DNA of 64,000 nt from Odontesthes bonariensis (taxonomy: Eukaryota > Chordata > Actinopteri > Atheriniformes > Atherinopsidae): assembly GCF_027942865.1 (NCBI RefSeq), contig NC_134509.1:12054017-12118016 (forward strand), in the 5' to 3' direction. The notes beneath the pieces were generated by a model. It searched no databases, was not told where the DNA came from, and was given only the letters and a program-made list of their open reading frames with translations. Of this stretch, positions 43,936 to 55,930 are shown piece by piece (positions within the stretch are counted from its first letter, which is position 1; each line of letters opens with the position of its first letter). Position numbers and translations under genes: made by a program.

Positions 43936-45646
43936 GGATTTTTTGGAAGGCGTTACCTCAGCTGAGGGTGGAGCAGGGGTTTTGTCTATCAGCCATGACA
44001 ATTGATAACATGGCAGAGGGAATGGTTTTACGAATGCGATTGACGGAATATTAGTGTGTCACTGACAAAGGCGGAGATATCAGATGCAAGCGCATCTAGG
44101 CAGACAAATTGTTTTCATTCATTCACCTCTAACCTTGCTGATGTTTTAGGTTACAAATTGTTTATCAGCTGATGACTGTTTTGAGGGAGATTGGGAAAAG
44201 AAATCATGAACACACACCACACTGATGTTGTATGCTGAAAAATCAAATGCACGCACATTTATCTTGATTTATCTGTTTTATCTCTTATCATGGGTACTCG
44301 GAATCAAACTGTGATTAAAAATACAACATGATGTTCTGGTAAAGACTGACATTTCTTTACTTTTAGTTTTTAGGGCATTCACTTTATGAGCCTTGTACTT
44401 TTATCAAATGGCTGTTTGTGCAGTGTGCTGGAACCGGTTCAGATAATAACAATAAAGACTCATATATACTCATGCATCCTCTGAGTTGAGTGGCGAGAAG
44501 GAAACACCCGCTTGTAGCATGGGTAAATAACACATCTGCAAAGGTGCCATCATTGATGATTTCTGTTGTGTTGTGTTAGATAGTTATTTCTTTCTAGCCA
44601 TAACGAACATCGACTAAGCCCTTTGATGCGCAACATGGGTCAAAAGTGACCTGGCTGAGTTTTCATTTTCCATATCTTTGCAATAAAGTAACTTAATCAT
44701 TCAACATACAAGGTATTCCTCAATTAACTTATTTTTTATCATCATGCGTACTTATTTTATTTTTTCCTTTCTTACTTTTTGAATAAAAACCCTTTTTGTA
44801 TCACTACCCCTATAATGCACAACATGGGTCAAAAATGAACCGCATTCATTTTCTATGTTACTCCATGTATAGCTGAGGGTTTCTATGATATATCTCTGAA
44901 ATAAATTAATCATTAATCATTTTCTTTTCAAAGTATGCAGTAAATATCTTGTTTTTGCTCAGCACAAATCTTTATTTTTATTTTCCTCTCTTACTTTATG
45001 AAGAAGCACAGCTTTTGTAATTCTACATCAATTTTACACACATGGGTCAGACAGGACCCACATGCATTTACCATTTCACAGCTCAGCACAGCTCCCATCA
45101 CACATCTAAGTACAGTAAGTATTGTTTTTCAATTGTTCTAATATTACTTTAGAGATTATTTGATGACAGTAGTAAAAGATAACATTACATTACATAATAT
45201 GATGATTAGGTTTAGGTTACCTTGAGAGTGAGTACATTACTTGTCAGAAAGTTACAAGTAATTATTATTAGCTAGTTGTTGATATATTCTATGTTAGTCA
45301 GCTGGTGTTCCCAGTGCACCAGGCCTGTGTGCCAGGAGCACAAACATTTAGTGGTCATCTGCGAGAGATGTAAATATTGAGATGCAATTTGTGCTCTAGT
45401 TATGTGTTAAGTGGTATTTTATTTTGTTTTTCAGTTTCCAGTTCTGTTCAATAGCTGTGTTATCTGTTATCATGGTTCTGTTATTTCCTATCTTGGTTCT
45501 GTTATTTAGTTCCTGTTTTAGTTTTGTAGTTGTTGTCCTCTTGTGTTCTGTTCTATATTTACTTTCTCTCTTTGTCTTTTTCCTGCTCATTTTTGATTGC
45601 TCACACCTCTGTCTTGTTGTATTGTTTGTTCATCCCTGCCTCCTAG

Positions 45647-45901
<255 letters not shown>

Positions 45902-46449
45902 TAAATCACATTTTGCAAAGTTGGACTAACAGGCAGACCCAAATAATGCAGATGGTAGTTATAAAGTTATTAGGTTACTCTTGCATGCATACGTTCAGTT
46001 GGACCCAATCAGGCCCAGGTGTGCATACTCCACACTTCCTTTCTTAAACTTGGAGTTAACAGAAGAGACTGATAGACGTAGAAGAAAAAGAAGCTGGTAA
46101 TAAGAGAATAACAACAAGGGATAGCATGTACTGTATCGATAATACAATATTATCGTGCTAAAAGGGGCTCACCCCTCCCTATTGGAGTGGAGTCAGACAT
46201 ACTTCATCCAATAAATTGATTCAGTACATACTGGGACAAGTACAATCGTCCAGTTAAATGTTCTAGTTGAGCCATAACTGGCAGTCTGCCTTAACTGTGC
46301 ATGGAAACATTCGGACTAATTCTCTTAAGGATGTGATACAGCTGGAGGAGGTTCTCTATAAGGTGGAACTTTCACATTTATCACAAACAATTTGCTCTGA
46401 CTACATGAGAATGAAGCGAGACTGTAAGGGTCACTTTAAAAGGTGCCTT

Positions 46450-46878
46450 TAGATAGTCAAAAGTATGAACACGTAGGAGATGATACACAACCTATAAACC
46501 GGAAAATGCGCGGTGTTATTGGATGAAGTAGCAGTTGAGGTAATGATTTGGCGTGCGTTGTTTTTGCCACAGAATGAGGTGCTGGAGCACAGCGTGAAGT
46601 CCCTCTCAGACGAGCTTCAGGACGTCAGAGCAGAGCGGGACGTGTTTCAGCAGAAGGCTCATCGGCTCAACGTGGAAATGAACCACATCGTGGTTCTGTC
46701 AGACGTCCTGAAGCTCGTCTGAGAGGGACTTCACGCTGTGCTCCAGCACCTCATTCTGTGGCAAAAACAACGCACGCCAAATCATTACCTCAACTGCGAC
46801 TTCATCCAATAACACCGCGCATTTTCCGGTTTATAGGTTGTGTATCATCTCTTACGTGTTCATACTTTTGACTATCTA
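46450..46878. repeat. Inverted repeat around ccdc149 exon B, unit 5
   Basis: Left arm 46450-46626 and right arm 46702-46878, 177 bp each, with a 75-bp spacer. By eye the arms differ at only a few positions. Confidence 0.92.
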
Positions 46879-46976
46879 GGCAAGGCAAGGCAAGGCAAGG
46901 CAAGGCAAGGCAAGGCAAGGCAAGGCAAGGCAAGGCAAGGCAAGGCAAGGCAAGGCAAGGCAAGGCAAGGCAAGGC
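46878..46976 (+). repeat. (GGCAA)n tract, 19 units
   Basis: L2 tail microsatellite of unit 5. Confidence 0.95.
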
Positions 46977-48687
46977 ATCTTTATTTATATAGCTCATTTC
47001 ATACCACAGGCAACTCAATGTGCTTTACATAAAGACAAAGCATTTAAAAGAACAGCATAAAGCAGCATAAAAACAAGCAATTTAAAGAGAAAAAAATTAG
47101 AATAGACATCAAAACACAGAGTTAAAAGCAATCACAGAAGAGGGGAAAAAAGAAAAATATAAAACAATTAAGAGGATTTATAGCATTATGCTTTAAAATT
47201 ATTTAAAGGAACTCAACCATAAGCACACCGAAAGAGAAATGTTTGTAACCTGGATTTAAAAGTGCTTACAGTTGTGGCTGATTTCAGTTCTGCTGGTAGT
47301 TTGTTCCAGTTGTGTGCAGCATAACAGTTAAAAGCTGCTTCACCGTGTCTAGTTTGAAATCTGGCCTCCACTATCTGACCTGAGTCAGTAGATCTCAGAG
47401 CTCTACTGGGTTTATACTCTACTAGCATGTCATTCATGTATTCTGGACCTAAACCATTCCGTGATTTGTAGAGGAGAAGCAGAACTTTAAAATCTATTCT
47501 GTATCTGACCGGGAGCCTATGTAAAGACTTGAGAACTGGGGTGATGTGATCTGATCTCTTTGTTGTGTTTAAAACTCGGGCTGCAGCCTTCTGAATGAGC
47601 TGCAGCTGTTTGAGACTCTTTTGGGGGAGTCCAGTCAGAAGACCGTGACATGAAACCCTTAACTCTGGATATGTTCTTAAGTTGATAAAAGGCTGTTTTG
47701 GTGACTGATTTGATATGATAGTTGAAGGTCAGGTCTGAGTCTATCAGCACGCCAAGGTTCCGGACTTGGTCTTTAGTTTATAGAGATAGTGACTCAAGGT
47801 GTTTACTGACAGCAAACCTCTTCTCTTTGTTGCCAAACACAATGACCTCAAATTTTTCTTGATTTAACTGAAGGAAATTTTGGTTCATCCACTTTTTGAC
47901 TTGCTCTAAGCAGTCGCACAATGACTCTGTAGGACTGCAGTCATAGTTTTAAAGAAGTCAGATGGCATTGTGTCAAGACGGGATGTCGATGGTTTAAGAT
48001 GCTGGACTGTTTCTTCTGGTTTTTGGTCAACTGTATTGAATTCTGACATCATAGATGATTGATTCCTAGGTGGTTTTAAGGATTGCGTCATTTTATTATT
48101 TTGCTGATTTGTGTTGATATTTAGCCTTATAGATTTGATTGCTTTCATTTAAAAAGCAAGCAAATTCATTGCATTTTTCTGTGGAACAGAGTTCTGAAAC
48201 TATCTGTTTTTGGGGGGTGTAAGCTTATCAACCATAGCAAACAGAGCACGAGTGTTGTTGATGTTCTTATTAATCATTTCAGATAAGTGTTGCTGTCTAG
48301 CCTTGAGTAACCCGTGGTTAAAATGACAAAGACTTTGTTTGTAGAGGTCATGGTGAATTTGAAGTTTAGTTTTTCTCCATTTACGCTCTGCTTTCCTGCA
48401 TTCTGTTTTCAAGGCCTTTACCATCATAGTGTTCCTCCATGGTGTTCGCTTTCTGCACTCGCAGTTGATGACATAGCTATAACTTCCAGAAACTTAGCAC
48501 TGGTATTCTCATTTATGTACCTTTTTCTAACAGACACACGGGTTAACTGACTGTTTGGAGTTAACTTTAAGGCAGAGAACACACAGAAATGATCAGAGAG
48601 CGCCAAGTCGTTGATATCAACAGGAGAAATGTCAACACACTTAGAGATAAACAGAGATAAAGAACTTTTTTGTTGCACTACTGCCAC
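46977..48687 (-). mobile_element. L2-like LINE fragment, unit 5
   Basis: Same element as in the other units. Confidence 0.75.
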
Positions 48688-49320
48688 TGCTTTATTAGTT
48701 CAGAAGGAAAATATTTGCATTTGCACCATATATTCAACATTATATTTGAGTTTTCATGGATCACAACACGAAGTTGTCCTTAGTGTTCAAATGTGTTTTT
48801 AGAAGTAATTTTAAGCTTAATGATTTCCTGATTGAGGCTTTTAGATAAACATAAAATATCTCACAGGTATTTACACGAGCGACTTGGTCAACTTCAAAAA
48901 GAGGTCAACCTGCTCAGAACAAATCTGGTGAAGTACAAGGTAGCTACATTTTATTTTTTTATATACTGTTTTGTTTCCATAGGCATTGATGTTTTAAAAC
49001 GGTCATTGACCTCTGAATTACATAAAATATCAAGCGTGTTTTTAAAGTAAAAAGCCTTATCCGACTACATTGATTTCAGAGTGCTCTGGAGAGTAGGAAG
49101 AACTCTAAAATCAGCGGCAAACCCAGCAGCAGTGCTCTAACTGGGGTGCTTTCTGCTAAACAAGGTAAGACTTTATCCACAAACGTTTTTTTTTTTAAAG
49201 ATTCAAAATGCTCTACAGCAAATTTCTGAAAAAAAAACTTGAGATAGTTGTTGTGGATGTCTCGTGGAAATGTGACAAACGCTGTGCTTGCAGTGAAGAA
49301 ACTGTTACTCTCTGAGGTAA

Positions 49321-49611
<291 letters not shown>

Positions 49612-51781
49612 TGAGACACGTTTAGTCTAACATGTGTTCTATGCATTCTTCACAATAATTCCTTCTCATGCTCTTTTTCTTCTTGCTACCTGAAGGCCTG
49701 ACTTATAATGTTTCTCTGGGAATATGTGGAAGTATGTTCCTCTGTTAACATTGCCGTCTTTATGATAAGACTCTGATTTTTATCCTCTATTGCTTCTAAT
49801 ATCTGCCAACATTTACTCATCTCTGTCTATTCTTACAATTTCATTTGGTATATCATCATACATGTAAGCACAGCTGAATTCACCGCACAGACATCGTGTT
49901 TAAGTTACTTGAATGGTGGTTTTGTCAAGATGATGCTGCGGTTATAAAAGCAGGACCTCGCGAAAGCAGAGCGGCAGTCAGAAAATGCTGGGAGTGACTG
50001 TTAGATGACACAAAGTCTTAATGTGTTGATTTTCAGTCACAATTTCGGACACATTTAACCATCTAACAAAATAAACAGAAAATTATGGGATTGAGATCAG
50101 CTTTATTTGAAACTCGGCTGTAGGCTAATAACCCACACTAACACGCAGGCGTTATGCAGGAGTTATTCAGCCCCCAACTGCTTTCTCTGGGTGTTTTTGT
50201 TCAGATTTGATGGGCTCAACTTTGTATGATTTCAGTCAGACTGACATGTTTACATGCATTTTAAAATTCCGGTTTATTTCTTATCAGAAGCGTCACAGGG
50301 TCACGCTCATTGGGACAGCCCTGTGAAACACAACTGCGGCTAAGAAAATCTAAGACTCAGGGTTCCTACACGGTCTCAGAAAGAATGGGGAGGTGTGCAG
50401 TTTGTTTTTAGCATTTTACAGTTCTGCATAAGAATGAAGGGCGTCTTACACGGATTCCATGTAAAAGATAGACTTAGCCACCATTACATCCCCATGCTGG
50501 TTGGAAGTAAAAGACTTAAAATCTGCAAGTAGAAAATGGACAAATAAGTCCATGAATCTATCAGAAAGACTGTTGACTGCAGTTTACAGTTGACCTTATT
50601 GCGCCCCCCGCTGCCCATTAGTAAGAATGCAGTTTTATGGGTGCTTTTTTTTTTTTGATTCATTTTGATTTGTCTCTGCTTTCATATGAAAATTAGGGAT
50701 ACTGTGGAGGAACAAGACTTAACAGACACCATGAAAAATTTAAGTAACTTCTTTTCACTTCTTTTTATTTTTAAAAGAGACTTAAGGGGGGATAATGACG
50801 GTACAATTGTGTATGTTCATTATGTTGAGGAGAGGTAAGAGGAGAAAAGGTAGCGCCTGTTAGTTGACCGACCTGTCGGAGTATTGAAAACATATGACTG
50901 TGATGTACAAGCTGTCCCGCACAGTGAAGATATCGTGTTATCTTGTGACGTTGAAGGGCAACGCTTTGATTGCACGAAGGCACTAATGGAACTTTGCTGT
51001 CTGTTCATCACACACACATCATGCTGAACTCCTGCTGACTTCATGATATACTCTGTAGAAAAGGTATCCACAAAGCTCTGTCTTCAGCACTCGGCTGCAG
51101 ACTGGTGTGTCACCCCGACTGTTCCTTTCTCAACCGTTCATTATAAACCAAAAAAAAAATGATTACTGTTGTGGGATCTCTGGTGCGTCTCACTTGGCAC
51201 AACACATCCTGGTCACATGATGACCAAAGGTCTGTGGACAAAGACTTCTCTGCTTTGTGTCTTACATTTTCAATCTTCAGTATTCAACTTTGGAGAAATT
51301 TCATCAGCACTCAACATTGAAGAAGAGTGATATTTGCTTCACAATTCTACGGCTGCTGTATTTACGAACTGATACACTGGTTCAGGGTTCGTTTCATAAA
51401 GAAATTCCATTCTTTTTTTTTTTTAACAAAGGGACCAAGTGCAAATAACGGTGTCAACTGACCATCAATAGAGATGGTGTTAGATAAAAGCCAAATATCT
51501 GTCAGAGACTTCCTCCTTCATCTTCCTGCGTCCTGAAGGCATCGTTGCAGTGACACTAAAGAAGCTTACCTCCAGCTGCTCTGAGACCTGTTTAAGCAAA
51601 GAAGCTTTTTTTTTCATTATTTGGTTTACTGTGACACTGATGAATCCAGTTGTATGTGAGCAACTTATTTCTTAAAGCTACTGTCTTAAAAATAATAACA
51701 TCCACATAGAAATTGTTTTTAAACTGTATGTAGAACACTGCATGCTCAAATACTGTTTAATTAAAAAATAACTGTGTTTTC

Positions 51782-52717
51782 TATCACCCCTTAAGCAAGC
51801 ATGGGAGAAAGATTTAAATTATACCTTCTCAGAGGCTGAATGGGAGGGGATACTTAGGAATGGGAAGAGGGTATCGAGAGAGTTGAGGACTCGACTAGTC
51901 CAATTTAAAATATTAGATAGAATATACTGGACTCCTGTTAGGCTACACAGGGTTAGCAAATAATGGTAAATGTTGGAGATGCCAGCAGGATAGCGGCACA
52001 TTGTTACACATGCTGTGGGAGTCCCCAGATGTTCAGGTCTTCTGGGCAGCAGTTCATAGGACAGTGGGGGAGATCTTTGGCAAAGATATTCCTTTTTGTA
52101 ATAGACTCTACACTCTTGGTGACCCTTCAGTTATGAGTGCTCTGCCTTCATTTCTTTCGCAGTGGGCCCAAACAGCGATTATGCTGGGTAGGAAATTATT
52201 AATATTGGAATGGAAATCTTCTTCAGCTCCATCGCTTAATCACTGGCATACTTCTCTCGGCCAACTAGCTTCTTTAGAAAGGTTATCATTTAAATTATTG
52301 AACAAACTAGATGATTATGATCGAAAATGGGGACCCTCTCCAACTCAAATACTTAGGCACCTGAATAGGCTTATACAGCTGAACTCTTGAAACTTCATGT
52401 CCAGATTTCGTTAGGCATCACTTTTGTTTGTATTTATTTATTTTATTATTATTATTTGTTATTTATTTTTTATTTTTTTACTAATATACTAATACTGATG
52501 TTTATGATTATATTTATATATATATTTTTTTTATTTGTTAATTTTTGTTTTGTATACATTCGTTCCTTTTACTATTTAATTTTGTGTGTAATGTTGTATA
52601 ATTCACTTGAAGTCACTCAAGGACTGAATTTATATTGTATAATAATATAATGTGGATTATTGTTTGTTCATTGTTAATTTCTGAAAAATAAAAAAAGTTT
52701 AAATCACAAAAAAAAAC
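51782..52717 (+). mobile_element. 5'-truncated L1-type LINE, unit 5
   Basis: Flanked by CTGTGTTTTC at 51772-51781 and 52718-52727. It has the CTGATGTTTATGATTA 3' UTR form shared with unit 2, and the GATAGAAT variant shared with unit 1. Confidence 0.85.
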
Positions 52718-53092
52718 CTGTGTTTTCATCTATGCTCTGTCTGAAATATATTGACGCCCTTCTTTAAAAGAAGTCAAATTCACAAGAATTAAGCAGAAAC
52801 AGATGATTGCCAAACGTGTACCAACAACACTGATGCCTTTATCCTGATTTGTGTTAAGAAGAAATGAACTCACTATATGGATTCTTTTTATTCAAAGGTG
52901 CTTGTGAAAACTGTCTTTTTTTTTTTAACAATGGATAAGAAAATACTAAGCAAGCCCTCATGTCTTTACACTGTATATTGCCAGGGTATAACAGGAAATC
53001 GTGCAGTCATTTATTGAAAGATGTGCAAACATAAATGGAAATGCAGTGGAAAAGGTAGAAAACAAGTTTCTAAAATTCTAATGACTTGAAAG

Positions 53093-53480
53093 TCAACATT
53101 TAATATGAGAACCTTTATTGTTCGACACAGCCTGAACCCTCTCAGATGAGCTTTCTTGTAATTTCTTTAAGTAGTATTCAAGAATGATTCTCCAGGCTTC
53201 TTAAAAGGCATTTCAAAGCTCTTCTTTGGATGTTGGCTGCCCTTTCCTTCGTTCTCTTTCAAGATGATCCCACACCGCTTTAACAGCATTAAGTTCCGGG
53301 GCTCTGGGGAGGATTCATCCCTCCAGAAAGACCTGTTGCCTCTGATTTTCAGTTCGATTCTTGTGTCATTTTGGCATACCTCAGCCTTTTCTTATCGTTT
53401 CCCTTCCTTTAAAAATGGCTTCTTGTTGGTGCAAAAATACTACTTTATGTCTGTTAAACTGTTCTCTTTGGGTTTTTATG
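53093..53480 (-). mobile_element. Tc1/mariner transposase relic, unit 5
   Basis: Same inactive, internally deleted relic. Confidence 0.75.
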
Positions 53481-54408
53481 TTTGTACATGTAACTGATGA
53501 ATAGGAACTAAATCTTTTTTTTGTGACAGCTGTAACTGTAAAATAATTTTTAAAAAGTTGCTTTTTCAAGTCTGTTATATAAAGACACAACAATGGTTCA
53601 TATCTTGAGCTTAGAGCTTTAATGACTCATTGCTCACATTTTAGTGGCTTAACACACCCAAAAAAACACTGAATATTCTGAAAATGGTACATGGTCTGGA
53701 CTGATATGGGGTGAAAAAGAAGCCAATGTTCATTTCTTTGAAAGGTTTTAAAAAAGACTGGAGACTAATTTAAAAGATTACATGTAAGTCTGGCTCCTTG
53801 GATGCAAAATATAAAGAAACCAGGGTCGGTTCAAGCCTTTTTGCACCGTAATGTAGGTCAATTGATATTTTGTTGTATGCTGCCCTTGATGTAAAGCTTA
53901 ACACTGTGTACTGCAGAATATATTTCAGGGTTTTATTCATAAACAAAGAAGAAAAACTTGTAGAGACTTGACTTTGCAAAGCTTGCACGAGGTTAGCCTG
54001 GTTGCGTGCAAACTTTTTCTGAGAGAGCGTACATGGCGATGGGAGTGGCATTTTAAGGCTTTTGATCAGAAAAGGAAAGTGGTCGGTTAGAAGGAAAGTA
54101 ATTACATTCATCCAGGTGATAATGAGATGCCATACACAGTTGTCAGGAAATCTATAACAAGTGTTCACCTCTTTGTGATTCAGGAGTAGAAAACAAACGA
54201 TCAAGATCACCAGGGTGATTCAGATTCATCCTTTATTCATCAAAGTCCACAACCTGACAAACAATCTTATATGGAATATTACTTCAACTACATTGATAAT
54301 CCACTGCAATTTGGTTGATTTTTTTTCTTTTATATAAGAATCCAGTGGATAAAATAATGAATAAAAACAAAGGCAAAATCTGTGTGCTAAACAAAGGAAC
54401 GTCTCACT

Positions 54409-54508
54409 CGTACAACTTATACTGCATGTTCCAGAGTTTGGAGGAGGCAACCCCAATAATGCAGCAGGCGAGCCTTCGGCCTGCATTCCCATGCAACAAG
54501 CTCCCTGG
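54409..54508 (-). pseudogene. sod3: sod3 3'-end fragment next to copy 5
   Basis: The minus strand encodes GNAGRRLACCIIGVASSKLW and then NMQYKLYE before a stop. This is the C-terminus of the copy-1-4 type, not that of copy 5 (ITSSSRWDMQYKRYGRHL). It is broken off at 54508. There the sequence returns to GCAAAATCTGTGTGCTAAAC, a direct repeat of about 36 bp also present at about 54372. It is a relic of a second, partly deleted sod3 gene or of a local duplication. Confidence 0.85.
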
Positions 54509-54553
54509 GCAAAATCTGTGTGCTAAACAAAGGAACGTCTCACTACTTTGGGA

Positions 54554-55777
54554 CTAATTTCTCCCCAAATGCCTCCCGTACCGCTTATACTGCATGTCCC
54601 AGCGACTGGAGGAGGTAATCCCAATAACGCAGCAGGCGAGCCTTCGGCCTGCATTCCCATGCAACAAGCTCCCTGTGTCTCCACCAAGCCCTAAGTCATC
54701 TATCCTTTCATGAATCACCACTGATCTTCCAAACACAGACAGGCCTCCAAACAGTGTCGCATCAGATTCTATCAGCGCACTGATTTTTCCTTGCTGAGGC
54801 AAAAAGTTACCAAAGTCTCCTGGGTGGTTAGGGTGATCCACACCGTATGGATTGTAGTGGCCGCCAGTTGAGTCACATCCGCGGCTCAGGTCTCCATACT
54901 GGTGGATGTGCACAGCTCTGGATACTGGAGAGCCCTCTGTGGGGAAGCCACTGAAACTGAGAAGGACTTGCAGTTTTCCCTGAGAGAGATCCTGCTTTAA
55001 AAGCACCTGACCGTAGATTTTGGGCAGGCCATCAGGGAGTGAAGAGCTCGGTCTCACTTTGCAGACTCCATACAGAGTGCCATTGTGCTGCGAGACCTCT
55101 GGTGGAAGCAGAGCGCCATTGTGCTGCGAGACCTCTGGTGGAAGCAGAGTATCAGTGTGCGTCGAGACACATTGTTGAAAGCCTGCCAGCAAGACCAACA
55201 GAGCGATTTCCAGTACACTCACTGACCTGAAACATATTGGAATAACAGGACAATGCATATCAAATGTGTTGCATGGGCTTTAGATTAAATCAACATATAT
55301 TTTTGGCAGAATTTAGACTATTCAAATAAGTAAAAGAAGCTGTTTGTTTACAGGCAGGAGTCCTACAGTAAGAGGGTTATGTCACTGATGGGGTTGGAGC
55401 TGATTTAAGAAAGCCCATCAGGTAATTAGATGGTATTTTCTATGTTAATTATAAGTTTGGTATAAAAGCCTAAAATGCAATCAACTACTACTTTTGTGCA
55501 TTTTAGTAAAACAAAGAAAAAAAAGTTAAAATTCTTTTTTAACATGACAGTTTACAGTAGCACAGTGACTACCTCCATCATTTTAGTGGCTGGGATCTGT
55601 TACTTTTTACAAACTTCTACAGATTACACACTCAGGGATGAGACTTCGAAACTACTAGCAGGTTTTTATCTTACCATAAAGGTAAACGGTATAACGCAGT
55701 GTGTAAAGTTAATGGCGTGCCCCTGCAAAACCATGAAGACTTTAGTATACTTACCCGTGTGGTCGCATGATCGCCAT
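54554..55777 (-). CDS. sod3: Extracellular Cu/Zn superoxide dismutase, copy 5 (complete copper site)
   Basis: Exon 1 is 55777-55755 and exon 2 is 55226-54554, with the same start and splice sites as the other copies; about 231 residues. The copper and zinc ligands are all present: His114 and His116 (AVHIHQYGD), His131, His139, His142, Asp145 and His180, with active-site Arg203 and the Cys125-Cys206 pair. The signal peptide is kept, although the cleavage site reads CVST. Residues LLPPEVSQHNGA are duplicated in tandem by a 36-bp repeat (55075-55146). The C-terminus RWDMQYKRYGRHLGRN is longer and more basic than in copies 1-4, closer to a heparin-binding tail. About 24 residues differ from copy 1, yet about 50 residues from QYGDLSRG to SDATLFG are identical. 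This is the best candidate for the active enzyme at the locus. Confidence 0.92.
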
Positions 55778-55872
55778 CAAAACAACAAGAATTCAAACTC
55801 AAGTCTTCAGTCTTGACAACCTGCTCAGCACAGATCCTCTGAAGAGTCACGGTAAGAGTGTTTGATAACAGC

Positions 55873-55878
55873 TTTATA
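55873..55878 (-). promoter_or_regulatory. sod3: TATA box of sod3 copy 5
   Basis: TATAAA is kept, but sequence more than about 52 bp upstream is replaced by the inserted block that starts at 55931. Confidence 0.6.
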
Positions 55879-55930
55879 GGATTTTTTGGAAGGGTTACAT
55901 CAGCTGAGGGTGGAGCAGGGGTTTTGTCTA

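Noticed and set aside
55039-55230. + strand frame with repeated CAARPLVEAE in unit 5
   Set aside because: Antisense reading of the 36-bp duplication in sod3 copy 5.
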